Of a DNA stretch of 64,000 nt, positions 37,001 through 49,000 are shown piece by piece. A model generated the notes under the pieces. That model saw only the letters and a program-made list of their open reading frames with translations. It searched no databases and was not told where the DNA came from. The position numbers and the translations under genes were made by a program. Source of the DNA: Microvelia longipes (taxonomy: Eukaryota; Arthropoda; Insecta; Hemiptera; Veliidae); the NCBI GenBank assembly GCA_018340805.1, contig JACMZG010000040.1, positions 167,001-231,000 on the forward strand, given 5' to 3'. Numbering within the stretch: position 1 is the first letter of the stretch; each line of letters starts with the position of its first letter.

Positions 37001-40000
37001 TACTCACATATCTCTAGACCTTTGCCTATATCTCAGCATAGCTTCCTGTTCTTCTTTCCTCTGTTCAGTGAGAGCCAATGGGAAATCCTCTCTAACCACA
37101 GCATTCCTCCATTTGTTATTATGATAGTGTTTCTGAACTGATAACATAAATATAATAAATAATATAGTATTTGCATTTTTCCAAAAAAATAATTTTTGCT
37201 CATAAAATGATTAAATGTGTTCAAATATAAAAGTTGATTTTAAATAGTTAAAATAAGTTTTTAAGGAAGAGAGAGGGGGAATGGTGAAAGAGTGGGGGTG
37301 AGAACGTTGCTACATACAAAGCATAATGATCAATCATGTACAAGACAATAATTAAAACAAATAAGTAATTTACAAGAAAAGTTAATAGTCCAAGAGCAAA
37401 AAATGTGATTCATTTTGTACTACTTCAAACCAAATTATTCTGAAAATATACCTTAAATTATGAAGGAAAAGCATAGTCTGCCTATCCAGAGTGGAGCCTT
37501 TCATATGATTGCGCATGCAGGAAATTATATAAAATCGCACAAATTCCAGTTTTCTTGTAATAAGTGGCTCCCTGTAAGTCATGTGCAAAACATGAAGAGA
37601 ACATTTTTTTAAGCTTATTAAAATCTCCTATAAAACGAGTGTTTTTCGTCAAAATCAGATAAATACAACTAAAGTTATGACATTTGTTAAATAGCCAAAA
37701 AATGCACAAAAAGACAAGATTTTTGCACAGAAATTTGCTGATTTTGCAAAAAATTAACAATTTTTTTGGTGTTTTTGAAAGAGACATAACATTGGTTGTA
37801 GTCATCCGATTTGATGATTAACACTCGTTTATAGGAAAATTTTATCAGCTTTAAAAAAAATGGCTTTACATGTTTTCCACACGATCCACAGGGAACCACT
37901 TATTTTAAGAAAACTGAAATTTGTGAGATGTTCTAAAATTTTATGCATGCGCAATCATATGAAGGGCTCCACTCTGGATAGGCAGACTATGCTTTTCCTT
38001 CATAATTTAAGGTATATTTTCAGAATAATTTGGTTTGAAGTAGTACAAAATGAGGTCACATTTTTTCATATCTGGCTTCTGACTAATTGGAACGTTTCTA
38101 CTATCTATCGACCCTAACATAGATACATATTATTATCAGAAAAGTTATACTTCAAAGGTTTTTTAGATGATGAAAGTGCTTCCACCTCCTATATTAGGTG
38201 GAATTTCTTAGGTCTGGCTCTTGGGCTGTTTACAAAAAATGAACTATTCTTGAAAATTCCTTATTTGTTTTAATTATTGTCTTGTACATTAATCAGTATG
38301 ATATAGGAATAACTACAGTTATGGCACCTAACGGAAAATGTCACACTTTCAGACCCCTTATCACTATGTTAGTATCACTAAGTCCTCCCTCTAAGTAGAA
38401 GTCTCTTTGAGTAGGAGTAACTACAGTTATATCACCTAATGGAAACTGTCAGACTTCCAGACTCCTTATCACTGTGTTATTTTATTTAAGTCCTCCCTCT
38501 AAGTATAAGTCTCTTAGAGTAGGAGTAACTACAGTTATGTCACCTAATGGAAACTGTCTCACTTCCAGACCCCTTCACTTCCAGTCACCTAATGGAAACT
38601 GTCAGATTTCTAAACCCGATATCAGTGTCATTTTATTAAAGTCCTCCCTCTAAGTATAAGTCTCTTAGAGTAGGAGTAACTACAGTTTGTAACGTAAATA
38701 TGTCTATGAAATTTATGTCTTGAAAATATTTATAATTTTCGTAAATTCTTTCATATTATATCGATTTGAACATGGTTTTAATTTATTTATCATAATGTTT
38801 CAGGGAAGTTTCTTAATTCTTTAATTAGGCTTGTTAGGAATGTTTTTTGTTAATGTAGTGGCAACCTTTGGGACGCCACTGCGAGGTTAGTTTTTTTTGG
38901 AGGTTTCCGGCCGGCAGTGTGGCTTCGGCCACCGGCCGAAATTAAGTTTATTTTAGTTGTGAATATTTACCTATTTAGTGGTTTTATTTCGTTGGAGGAT
39001 CCCAAAATTTATGTTTTTTTCACTTTTATTAATTTGATGTTTTACTAAAATTTTCGTTGCCCTTCTTTGAAGGTAAGCTAGCGTTTCATTTCTTTTCGAG
39101 ATAGTTTCTTTCAAATTATTCTTTGAATTGTCTTTTCCTAATGGTGACTGTTTATTTGTTTTTAGGGTTTTAGTACTGGATTAGTTGTGGCACTTGAGAC
39201 TAAGGTGATAGTTGAGTATGGCTTTGTGGCACAGTATAGGAGTCAAGGCTTATATTAAGTGCAAGTTACAAGAAGCTTAAGTATAAATCACCAATCAGGA
39301 GGCATCTTATTATTATTTTATTATTTAACATGTTTTAGTATAGTAAGGTATTATTTTATCACTGATTTAGTCCCTAAGTACAGGCCTAAATGGTTAAGAG
39401 TTAGAGCATTAAGTTGAACTCTTATTTAAGTATAAATGTATCATTTTTAAGTCATTAAAGTACCATTTATTCCGGGTTTTTACCTAATTTAACCTACAGT
39501 CTGTGTATTTTCTTGTATACTTAGTTTTTAAGTAAACCTTATTCTCAAATCTGGATCTGGTGCCTGGGGTTGGTTCTTCTCCCCTCTATTTAACATTGAA
39601 AAAGAACCTGGCGCCTATATTTGACTTTTCTAAAGTTATTGTATGTCGTTGGTGAAGAGATATGGCTCAGGCCTCTCTATTCTTGTTCAGAAGTCCTGGA
39701 GGACTTAGATGTAGTTGCCCACCCATAATACCTACTGAGCTGGGCTAAATTATCCGTTATAAGTTATGTCACCTAATGGAAACTGTCTCACTTCCAGACC
39801 CCTTATCTCTGTGCTTTTTTACCCAAGTCCTCCCTCTAAGTATTAGTTCTTTGACTAGGGTTAAGTACAGTTATAGCACCTAGTGGAAGCTGTCTCACTT
39901 CCAGACCCCTTATCACTTTGTTATTTTACCCAAGTCCTCTCTCTAAGTATAAGTCTCTTAGAGTAAAGTAACTAGTTATGTCACCAAATGGAAACTGTCT

Positions 40001-43000
40001 CACTTCCAGACCCCTTATCACTGTGTTATTTTACCCAAGTCCTCCCTCTAAGTATTAGTTTCTTTGACTAGGGTTAAGTACAGTTATGGCACCTAGTGGA
40101 AGCTGTCACACTTCCAGACCCCTTCTCACTTTGTTATTTTACCCAAGTCCTCTCTCTAAGTATAAGTCTTAGAGTAAAGTAACTAGTTATGTCACTTAAT
40201 GGAAACTGTCTCACTTCCAGACCCCTTATCACTGTTATTTTACCCAAGTCCTCCCTCTAAGTATTAGTTTCTTTGACTAGGGTTAAGTACAGTTATGGCA
40301 CCTAGTGGAAGCTGTCATACTTCCAGACCCCTTATCACTATGTTATTATCACTAAGTCCTCCCTCTAAGTATAAGTCTCTTTAAGTAAGAGTAACTACAG
40401 ATATGTCACCAAATGGAAACTGTCGGATTTCTAAACCCGATATCAGAGTCATTTTATTCAAGTCCTTCCTCGAAGTATTAGTCATTTGTACAAAAAATGA
40501 AGAATGTTTTTTTGTACATTTTGTTTTGTTATTTTTTGACTTCTTATTTTTTATTCTTCTGATTTATTGGGTTCTAGGCACTGATTATGACCGTTCAGGT
40601 TGAAAGCTGGCTTTGTTTTATAATAATTAATCATCTGTGGAAAGATAAACTTTATTTATTTATAAGCTTATTCCACATCTCAGTATTTATCGGAAAAATG
40701 AAACGATTATTTACCTTCCCTGCTCCTGCAAAGCATAGGCCAATGCTCCATCCTCGTGTACTAACCATTCCTTACATACTGTAACAAATCAACATTACAA
40801 GTTAAGTTATGTGTATTAAACATATTTACCCTAAATGAAACTGGGTATAGGGAAAATTTGAAGTCATCCGTGGTGTAGTGGTTAAGGTATGCGGCCACTG
40901 GATGGACTTTAAACTTCCGAGTTTATTTAGTCATGGGTTCAATCCCATGACTAAATCTCCATGATTTTATGAGAGGGATACAAATTCTGCGTATCACGTC
41001 CTTCAGAAGGACGTAAAAACCGGAGCCTGTGCGTTGCATGTACTCGTTAAAGATATCTTATCCTAAATGAAACTGGGTATAGACAAAATTTAGGACCCTC
41101 CTCATAGTAGATTCATTATAATACTAAAGTGTGTCTGCCTTGTAGTTTAAAGTGTATGGAGGTTTGGTTTAATAGCGAGGGCACGTGTTGTTCCTAGTTT
41201 TCACTAGACTATAAGAATCAGTGAAAATATGTATGATTGCTTAAAAAAGCATGAGAGTAACCATATAAATTCACAGCTCTTCTGTCTAAGACTTATACAC
41301 ACAAACAAACAAACAATAGCAAAAGACGGCACTTCAAACAATAGCAGAAGTCATGACGCTTTCAAAAACAAAGAAGAATTGCTTGCTCTATCGTGTGACA
41401 TTTCAAAAAACCTTTGACTGCATTTATTTCAGGCGTTGAAACTTAAGCTGCTGAGTAGTGGGATAAGGGTCTCCCTCTGGAGCTCATTATGTCATATCTC
41501 ACAAAAATGATTCAACAGGTACACGTTAACGGAAAACTACCTGACGCGAGAGAATTACAGTATGGAGTTCCTCAAGTATCTGTTCTAGGCCCCATTCTTT
41601 TCTTATCTACTGTAATGATCTTCCTGACTTCAGCCATAGGTGCATTAGATTTGCAGACGATACAACGTTTAATCAAGAACGCCAATAGACAGACTCTATT
41701 GAATCAGAAAGATGTAGTTATTAGTAGAGCTAAAGACTGTTTCAAACCAATTCGCTGACACTTAATGATGGAAAGAGTCAAGTGTTGATATTTTCGCTGA
41801 AATCGCCAGATAGAGAGAATTCGCTGAAGCTCATTGGAGTTACTCTGGATTCTCTACTCACCAGGGAGAAGCATACTTCTCAACTGGCAAAGAAGCTATC
41901 ATCAGTTCTCTTCCTACTCAGGAAATTATCAGAAGTATTGGATGTAAAAACCATGATATCAGTGTACTACGCCTACTTCTTTTCAAGAATTTTATTGTGC
42001 GCCTTGTGGGGAACCAGCACCAGAGCTCTAAATATTTTTCTACTCCAAAAAAAGGCCCTGCGTAATAATTTTTAACTTACAATATTCTGAAACGTGTAAG
42101 CCCTTTTAAGAAATTCTCTCTTATGACTCTACCGTCTTTTGTTATTTATAACTTGCTTTTATCTATTCACTCGGAAAGTAACCGCCATAGAAATATTGAT
42201 AATCATAACTATAATACTAGATATAACCATATGCTAATAGTACCTCACTGTAGACTTCATAAAACTTTTAATTCGCCTAAAATAGTTGCCATTAAAATGT
42301 ATGATTGCCTGAAGCCTAAAACTCAAAACTTAGAGTTAACAGCATTCGCTAAGCAAATAAAAACATATTTGATTAAGGAAGCTTTTTATTCTATAAAACG
42401 ATTTTATAAATAATTGTTCTTTGTAATTAAGTTAAGATTTTGACTCAGAGACACAATTGTAATTTTACTTTTTGTAATTTTATGTATTTATATCAACTCT
42501 TAGAAAATAAATAAATAAATAAAAATAGATTAGATGAAATATACCTACACTTGAAATTAGGAGTAGACCTACTTATAAAAGGAGTAAAATAAAAAAAAAT
42601 AAAATAAATAAATTCTTTATTTCCATTAAATTATTTACAATAATAATAGGAAAAACCATCACCCTTACTAAACTAACTTAGCTAAAAATTAAAATTAAAA
42701 TATTCGTCAAGGTTATAAAATGGCTCTTGTTCCAAACCTATTTTTTAATTTCTGATTTATAATGCTTAAAATCTAAACCTTGCACATTTTTAGGTAGTTT
42801 ATTGTACATTCTTATGCCTAAACACACAGACTGCCCTACCTGAGCGTTACTTAGTCTAATGCTCAGGTATTTTGAGTACATTCCTATTCCCTCGTACTGT
42901 ACTTGTGATTATCACCATTTATTTTGTAACTACATAGATTTTGTTTAACGAATAATAATACATTATATATATATAAATTAATTATTGTCATAATTTTTAA

Positions 43001-46000
43001 TTTTTAAATATAGTTTGCATTTATCCCTATATCCTGCTTTTGTAATTATTCGTAAAGCTTTCTTTTGCAGTAATAACAAGCTGTTTACATTAACATGGCC
43101 CATAAAACTACTCCGTAGGCCATCTGCTTTGAATCATTGATAAATATACTATGACTAGTACTCTTTTCAGGTAGAGATTTTTAAGTTTCCTCAGAGCAAA
43201 AATATACGTAGAGACCTTGCTATGTAGCTCCTCGATATGAGGTTTCCATGATAAGCTGGGATCCAAAATAATTCCAAGAAGCTTTACAGGCGCATTATCA
43301 GGTGATGGTCTTAGTTTAGTACCAAAAGTCATTGTTTGAGTTTTGCTAATATTTAGCTGAAAGTGATTAGCAGTGAACCAATGTTCAATTTTCTTAGTTC
43401 TCAGCTTAGCTACCGTTCTGAGAGACTCTTTGTTTTTATTCGAATGCACTATTGTGTTGTCATCAACAAATGATATTAAATCTTCATCAAAATCAATGAG
43501 GTCTTGAGGATCTTGACAAGAGGCCATTCTCATAAAATCGTCTAGATCATTAGAGTCCAGGATAAAAGCGAAGGGTCCGAGAACCGATCCTTGCCCAGCT
43601 CCGGATTCTAAAGGTTCCACTTTTGATCTCTGTTCTTCATACTCCACACACTGTGGTCTTTGGTCATAATAAGACAAAAACATACTTTTGGCATTGCCTT
43701 TGATACCAAGAAGTCAATTTTGAAGTTAAAAATGTCGTGGGGTAGGGTATCAAACGCTTTGCTAACATCCACGCATGTAATTTGGCTGAACTGCCCTTTC
43801 TCCATACCATTAATGACCTTATTGACCACTCTTGTTACTGCTTGTATTGTAGACCTTCCAGTTCTATATCCGTACTGACTGTCATTAATGAGATTATGTT
43901 CCTCTAAATAGCTTACTAGTTGTGCCTTAATAAACTTTCTCTAGTATTTTTGAAAAAATAGGTGTGATGGACAGTGGTCTATAACTGGAGGGACAGTCTT
44001 TATCACCTTTTTTAAAGACTGGAACAACTTTGGCTATTTTTAGTATGTCTGGGAAATGTCCACAAACCAATGCCTCATTAATAAGCTTGGTCAATGGAGA
44101 AATTAAAAGCAGAGTAAATAAAGTTTACTTTAAAATTTAAAGTAAATTAAATTTTACTAGATTATTGCTAAGTCCATAATAGTCTTTTGTATCCGAAGAT
44201 TTAAGCTTTAAAACAATATCCAAGACCTCTGTCTCTAAGACCGGAGAGAGAAAGAAAGCTGTATCTGCTTTTATCTTGGATTCACTTATTATTCCTTTGC
44301 CTCTTGAACATCAATATTTTTCTTGCAGGATACACTTAAAAAGTATTTATTGAATACATTTGCATCAATGTTTCCCTTAGTTATAGCTTTATTACTTTTT
44401 CCCCGTTTCATCATTTACCAGTTGCCAGGCTTTTTTTGATTTATTTGAAGCATTCTCAATTACCGATCCGTTATAATTATACTTAGCCTGATTTATCATT
44501 TTCCTGTACTTTTCTTGGTCTTAAGGTACTGACTCCATTCAGGGCTCTCTTTATTGCTCTTTGACAGGTCATACAGCAACATAACTNNNNNNNNNNNNNN
44601 NNNNNNNNNNNNNNNNNNNNNNNNNNNNNNNNNNNNNNNNNNNNNNNNNNNNNNNNNNNNNNNNNNNNNNNNNNNNNNNNNNNNNNNNNNNNNNNNNNNN
44701 NNNNNNNNNNNNNNNNNNNNNNNNNNNNNNNNNNNNNNNNNNNNNNNNNNNNNNNNNNNNNNNNNNNNNNNNNNNNNNNNNNNNNNNNNNNNNNNNNNNN
44801 NNNNNNNNNNNNNNNNNNNNNNNNNNNNNNNNNNNNNNNNNNNNNNNNNNNNNNNNNNNNNNNNNNNNNNNNNNNNNNNNNNNNNNNNNNNNNNNNNNNN
44901 NNNNNNNNNNNNNNNNNNNNNNNNNNNNNNNNNNNNNNNNNNNNNNNNNNNNNNNNNNNNNNNNNNNNNNNNNNNNNNNNNNNNNNNNNNNNNNNNNNNN
45001 NNNNNNNNNNNNNNNNNNNNNNNNNNNNNNNNNNNNNNNNNNNNNNNNNNNNNNNNNNNNNNNNNNNNNNNNNNNNNNNNNNNNNNNNNNNNNNNNNNNN
45101 NNNNNNNNNNNNNNNNNNNNNNNNNNNNNNNNNNNNNNNNNNNNNNNNNNNNNNNNNNNNNNNNNNNNNNNNNNNNNNNNNNNNNNNNNNNNNNNNNNNN
45201 NNNNNNNNNNNNNNNNNNNNNNNNNNNNNNNNNNNNNNNNNNNNNNNNNNNNNNNNNNNNNNNNNNNNNNNNNNNNNNNNNNNNNNNNNNNNNNNNNNNN
45301 NNNNNNNNNNNNNNNNNNNNNNNNNNNNNNNNNNNNNNNNNNNNNNNNNNNNNNNNNNNNNNNNNNNNNNNNNNNNNNNNNNNNNNNNNNNNNNNNNNNN
45401 NNNNNNNNNNNNNNNNNNNNNNNNNNNNNNNNNNNNNNNNNNNNNNNNNNNNNNNNNNNNNNNNNNNNNNNNNNNNNNNNNNNNNNNNNNNNNNNNNNNN
45501 NNNNNNNNNNNNNNNNNNNNNNNNNNNNNNNNNNNNNNNNNNNNNNNNNNNNNNNNNNNNNNNNNNNNNNNNNNNNNNNNNNNNNNTTTTTAAGCTAAGT
45601 AAATTGTTTAAGGGGACTTTTTTTTGGGGGGGGGGGGGTATCCCAAAACATGTCAAAACAGATTCCCAAATTAAAATTTTAACTACAGTCTATCGTTTAG
45701 TTTAAAAATCTTGACAGGTCAGTTTAGACACCACTGATTCTTAAGAAAAAAATCCCTACAAGAAGGGAGCGGGAAAAAACTATGTAAAACAAATCAGGTT
45801 ATTACCTGTATTTTTCTTGGCGATGTTTGTTTTACATTTCTTTTGTGTAGTTTTATTTTAAAGTATCATTCTTAAGATTAATTTGAAAGTAGTTTTCAAA
45901 ACGATGTAATCAAAAGAAGAACACAAACAAGTGAACGATTGCCGGGAAGAAGGTTTTTTCCCTACAGGGTTATTGTGGTAGGGACTTTTTTCTCTTTTTA

Positions 46001-49000
46001 AGTGAGAGGTTGGCAGCGGCTTCTCTGATCAATCCCCAAAATACTTGGGGATTTTTAAACTAAATGGATAGACTGTACTTACAAATTTGCAAAAACCCTG
46101 TTCCTTGACTAGACTATCAGAAAATACTCACATATCTCTAGACCTTTGCCTATATCTCAGCATAGCTTCCTGTTCTTCTTTCCTCTGTTCAGTGAGAGCC
46201 AATGGGAAATCCTCTCTAACCACAGCATTCCTCCATTTGTTATTATGATAGTGTTTCTGAACTGATAACATAAATATAATAAATAATATAGTATTTGCAT
46301 TTTTCCAAAAAAATAATTTTTGCTCATAAAATGATTAAATGTGTTCAAATATAAAAGTTGATTTTAAATAGTTAAAATAAGTTTTTAAGGAAGAGGAGAG
46401 GGGGAATGGGTGAAAGAGTGGGGGGTGAGAACGTTGCTACATACAAAGCATAATGATCAATCATGTACAAGACAATAATTAAAACAAATAAGTAATTTAC
46501 AAGAAAAGTTAATAGTCCAAGAGCAAAAAATGTGATTCATTTTGTACTACTTCAAACCAAATTATTCTGAAAATATACCTTAAATTATGAAGGAAAAGCA
46601 TAGTCTGCCTATCCAGAGTGGAGCCTTTCATATGATTGCGCATGCAGGAAATTATATAAAATCGCACAAATTCCAGTTTTCTTGTAATAAGTGGCTCCCT
46701 GTAAGTCATGTGCAAAACATGAAGAGAACATTTTTTAAGCTTATTAAAATCTCCTATAAAAACGAGTGTTTTTCGTCAAAATCAGATAAATACAACTAAA
46801 GTTATGACATTTGTTAAATAGCCAAAAAATGCACAAAAAGACAAGATTTTTGCACAGAAATTTGCTGATTTTGCAAAAATTAACAATTTTTTTGGTGTTT
46901 TTGAAAGAGACATAACATTGGTTGTAGTCATCCGATTTGATGATTTAACACTCGTTTATAGGAAATTTTATCAGCTTTAAAAAATGGCTTTACATGTTTT
47001 CCACACGATCCACAGGGAACCACTTATTTTAAGAAAACTGAAATTTGTGAGATGTTCTAAAATTTTATGCATGCGCAATCATATGAAGGGCTCCACTCTG
47101 GATAGGCAGACTATGCTTTTCCTTCATAATTTAAGGTATATTTTCAGAATAATTTGGTTTGAAGTAGTACAAAATGAGTCACATTTTTTCATATCTGGCT
47201 TCTGGACTAATGGAACGTTTCTACTATCTATCGACCTAACATAGATACATATTATTATCAGAAAAGTTATACTTCAAAGGTTTTTTAGATGATGAAAGTG
47301 CTTCCACCTCCTATATTAGGTGGAATTTCTTAGGTCTGGCTCTTGGGCTGTTTACAAAAAATGAACTATTCTTGAAAATTCCTTATTTGTTTTAATTATT
47401 GTCTTGTACATTAATCAGTATGATATAGGAATAACTACAGTTATGGCACCTAACGGAAAATGTCACACTTTCAGACCCCTTATCACTATGTTAGTATCAC
47501 TAAGTCCTCCCTCTAAGTAGAAGTCTCTTTGAGTAGGAGTAACTACAGTTATATCACCTAATGGAAACTGTCAGACTTCCAGACTCCTTATCACTGTGTT
47601 ATTTTATTTAAGTCCTCCCTCTAAGTATAAGTCTCTTAGAGTAGGAGTAACTACAGTTATGTCACCTAATGGAAACTGTCTCACTTCCAGACCCCTTCAC
47701 TTCCAGTCACCTAATGGAAACTGTCAGATTTCTAAACCCGATATCAGTGTCATTTTATTAAAGTCCTCCCTCTAAGTATAAGTCTCTTAGAGTAGGAGTA
47801 ACTACAGTTTGTAACGTAAATATGTCTATGAAATTTATGTCTTGAAAATATTTATATAATTTTCGTAAATTTCTTTTCATTTATATCGATTGAACATGGT
47901 TTTAATTTATTTCATAATGTTTCAGGGAAGTTCTTAATTCTTTAATTAGGCTTGTTAGGAATGTTTTTTGTTAATGTAGTGGCAACCTTTGGGACGCCAC
48001 TGCGAGGTTAGTTTTTTTTGGAGGTTTCCGGCCGGCAGTGTGGCTTCGGCCACCGGCCGAAATTAAGTTTATTTTAGTTGTGAATATTTACCTATTTAGT
48101 TTTTATTTCGTTGGAGGATCCCAAAATTTATGTTTTTTTCACTTTTATTAATTTGATGTTTTACTAAAAATTTTCGTTGCCCTTCTTTGAAGGTAAGCTA
48201 GCGTTTCATTTCTTTCGAGATAGTTTCTTTCAAAATTATTCTTTGAATTGTCTTTTCCTAATGGTGACTGTTTATTTTTTTTAGGGTTTTAGTACTGGAT
48301 TAGTTGTGGCACTTGAGACTAAGTGATAGTTGAGTATGGCTTTGTGGCACAGTATAGGAGTCATAGGCTTATATTAAGTGCAAGTTACAAGAAGCTTAAG
48401 TATAAATCACCAATCAGGAGGCATCTTATTATTATTTATTATTTAACATGTTTTAGTATAGTAAGGTATTATTTTATCACTGATTTAGTCCCTAAGTACA
48501 GGCCTAAATGGTTAAGAGTTAGAGCATTAAGTTGAACTCTTATTTAAGTATAAATGTATCATTTTTAAGTCATTAAAGTACCATTTATTCCGGTTTTTAC
48601 CTAAATTTAACCTACAGTCTGTGTATTTTCTTGTATACTTAGGTTTTAAGTAAACCTTATTCTCAAATCTGGATCTGGTGCCTGGGGTTGGTTCTTCTCC
48701 CCTCTATTTAACATTGAAAAAGAACCTGGCGCCTATATTTGACTTTTCTAAAGTTATTGTATGTCGTTGGTGAAGAGATATGGCTCAGGCCTCTCTATTC
48801 TTGTTCAGAAGTCCTGGAGGACTTAGATGTAGTTGCCCACCCATAATACCTACTGAGCTGGGCTAAATTATCCGTTATAAGTTATGTCACCTAATGGAAA
48901 CTGTCTCACTTCCAGACCCCTTATCTCTGTGCTTTTTTACCCAAGTCCTCCCTCTAAGTATTAGTTTCTTTGACTAGGGTTAAGTACAGTTATAGCACCT

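Larger units (their letters stand above)
36465..44586. repeat. Copy 1 of an 8.1-kb duplicated block (probable assembly artefact)
   Basis: From AAGCTAAGTAAATTGTTTAA to ACAGCAACATAACT this block matches 45591-53718 in order and almost base for base, and it ends exactly where the N run begins. Differences are mostly one-base homopolymer length changes. It holds exon copies 37008-37137 and 40715-40778, a MITE, a foldback, a tandem array, an LTR-like insert, a SINE and two LINEs. Best explained as the unmerged end of one contig. Confidence 0.9.

Noticed and set aside
37382..38117. Repeated short open frames (for example GSTLDRQTMLFLHNLRYIF)
   Set aside because: They are on the arms of foldback element F2 and recur wherever it does.
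44496..45705. Open frames of about 385 residues on both strands
   Set aside because: They run through 1000 N and have no real sequence.
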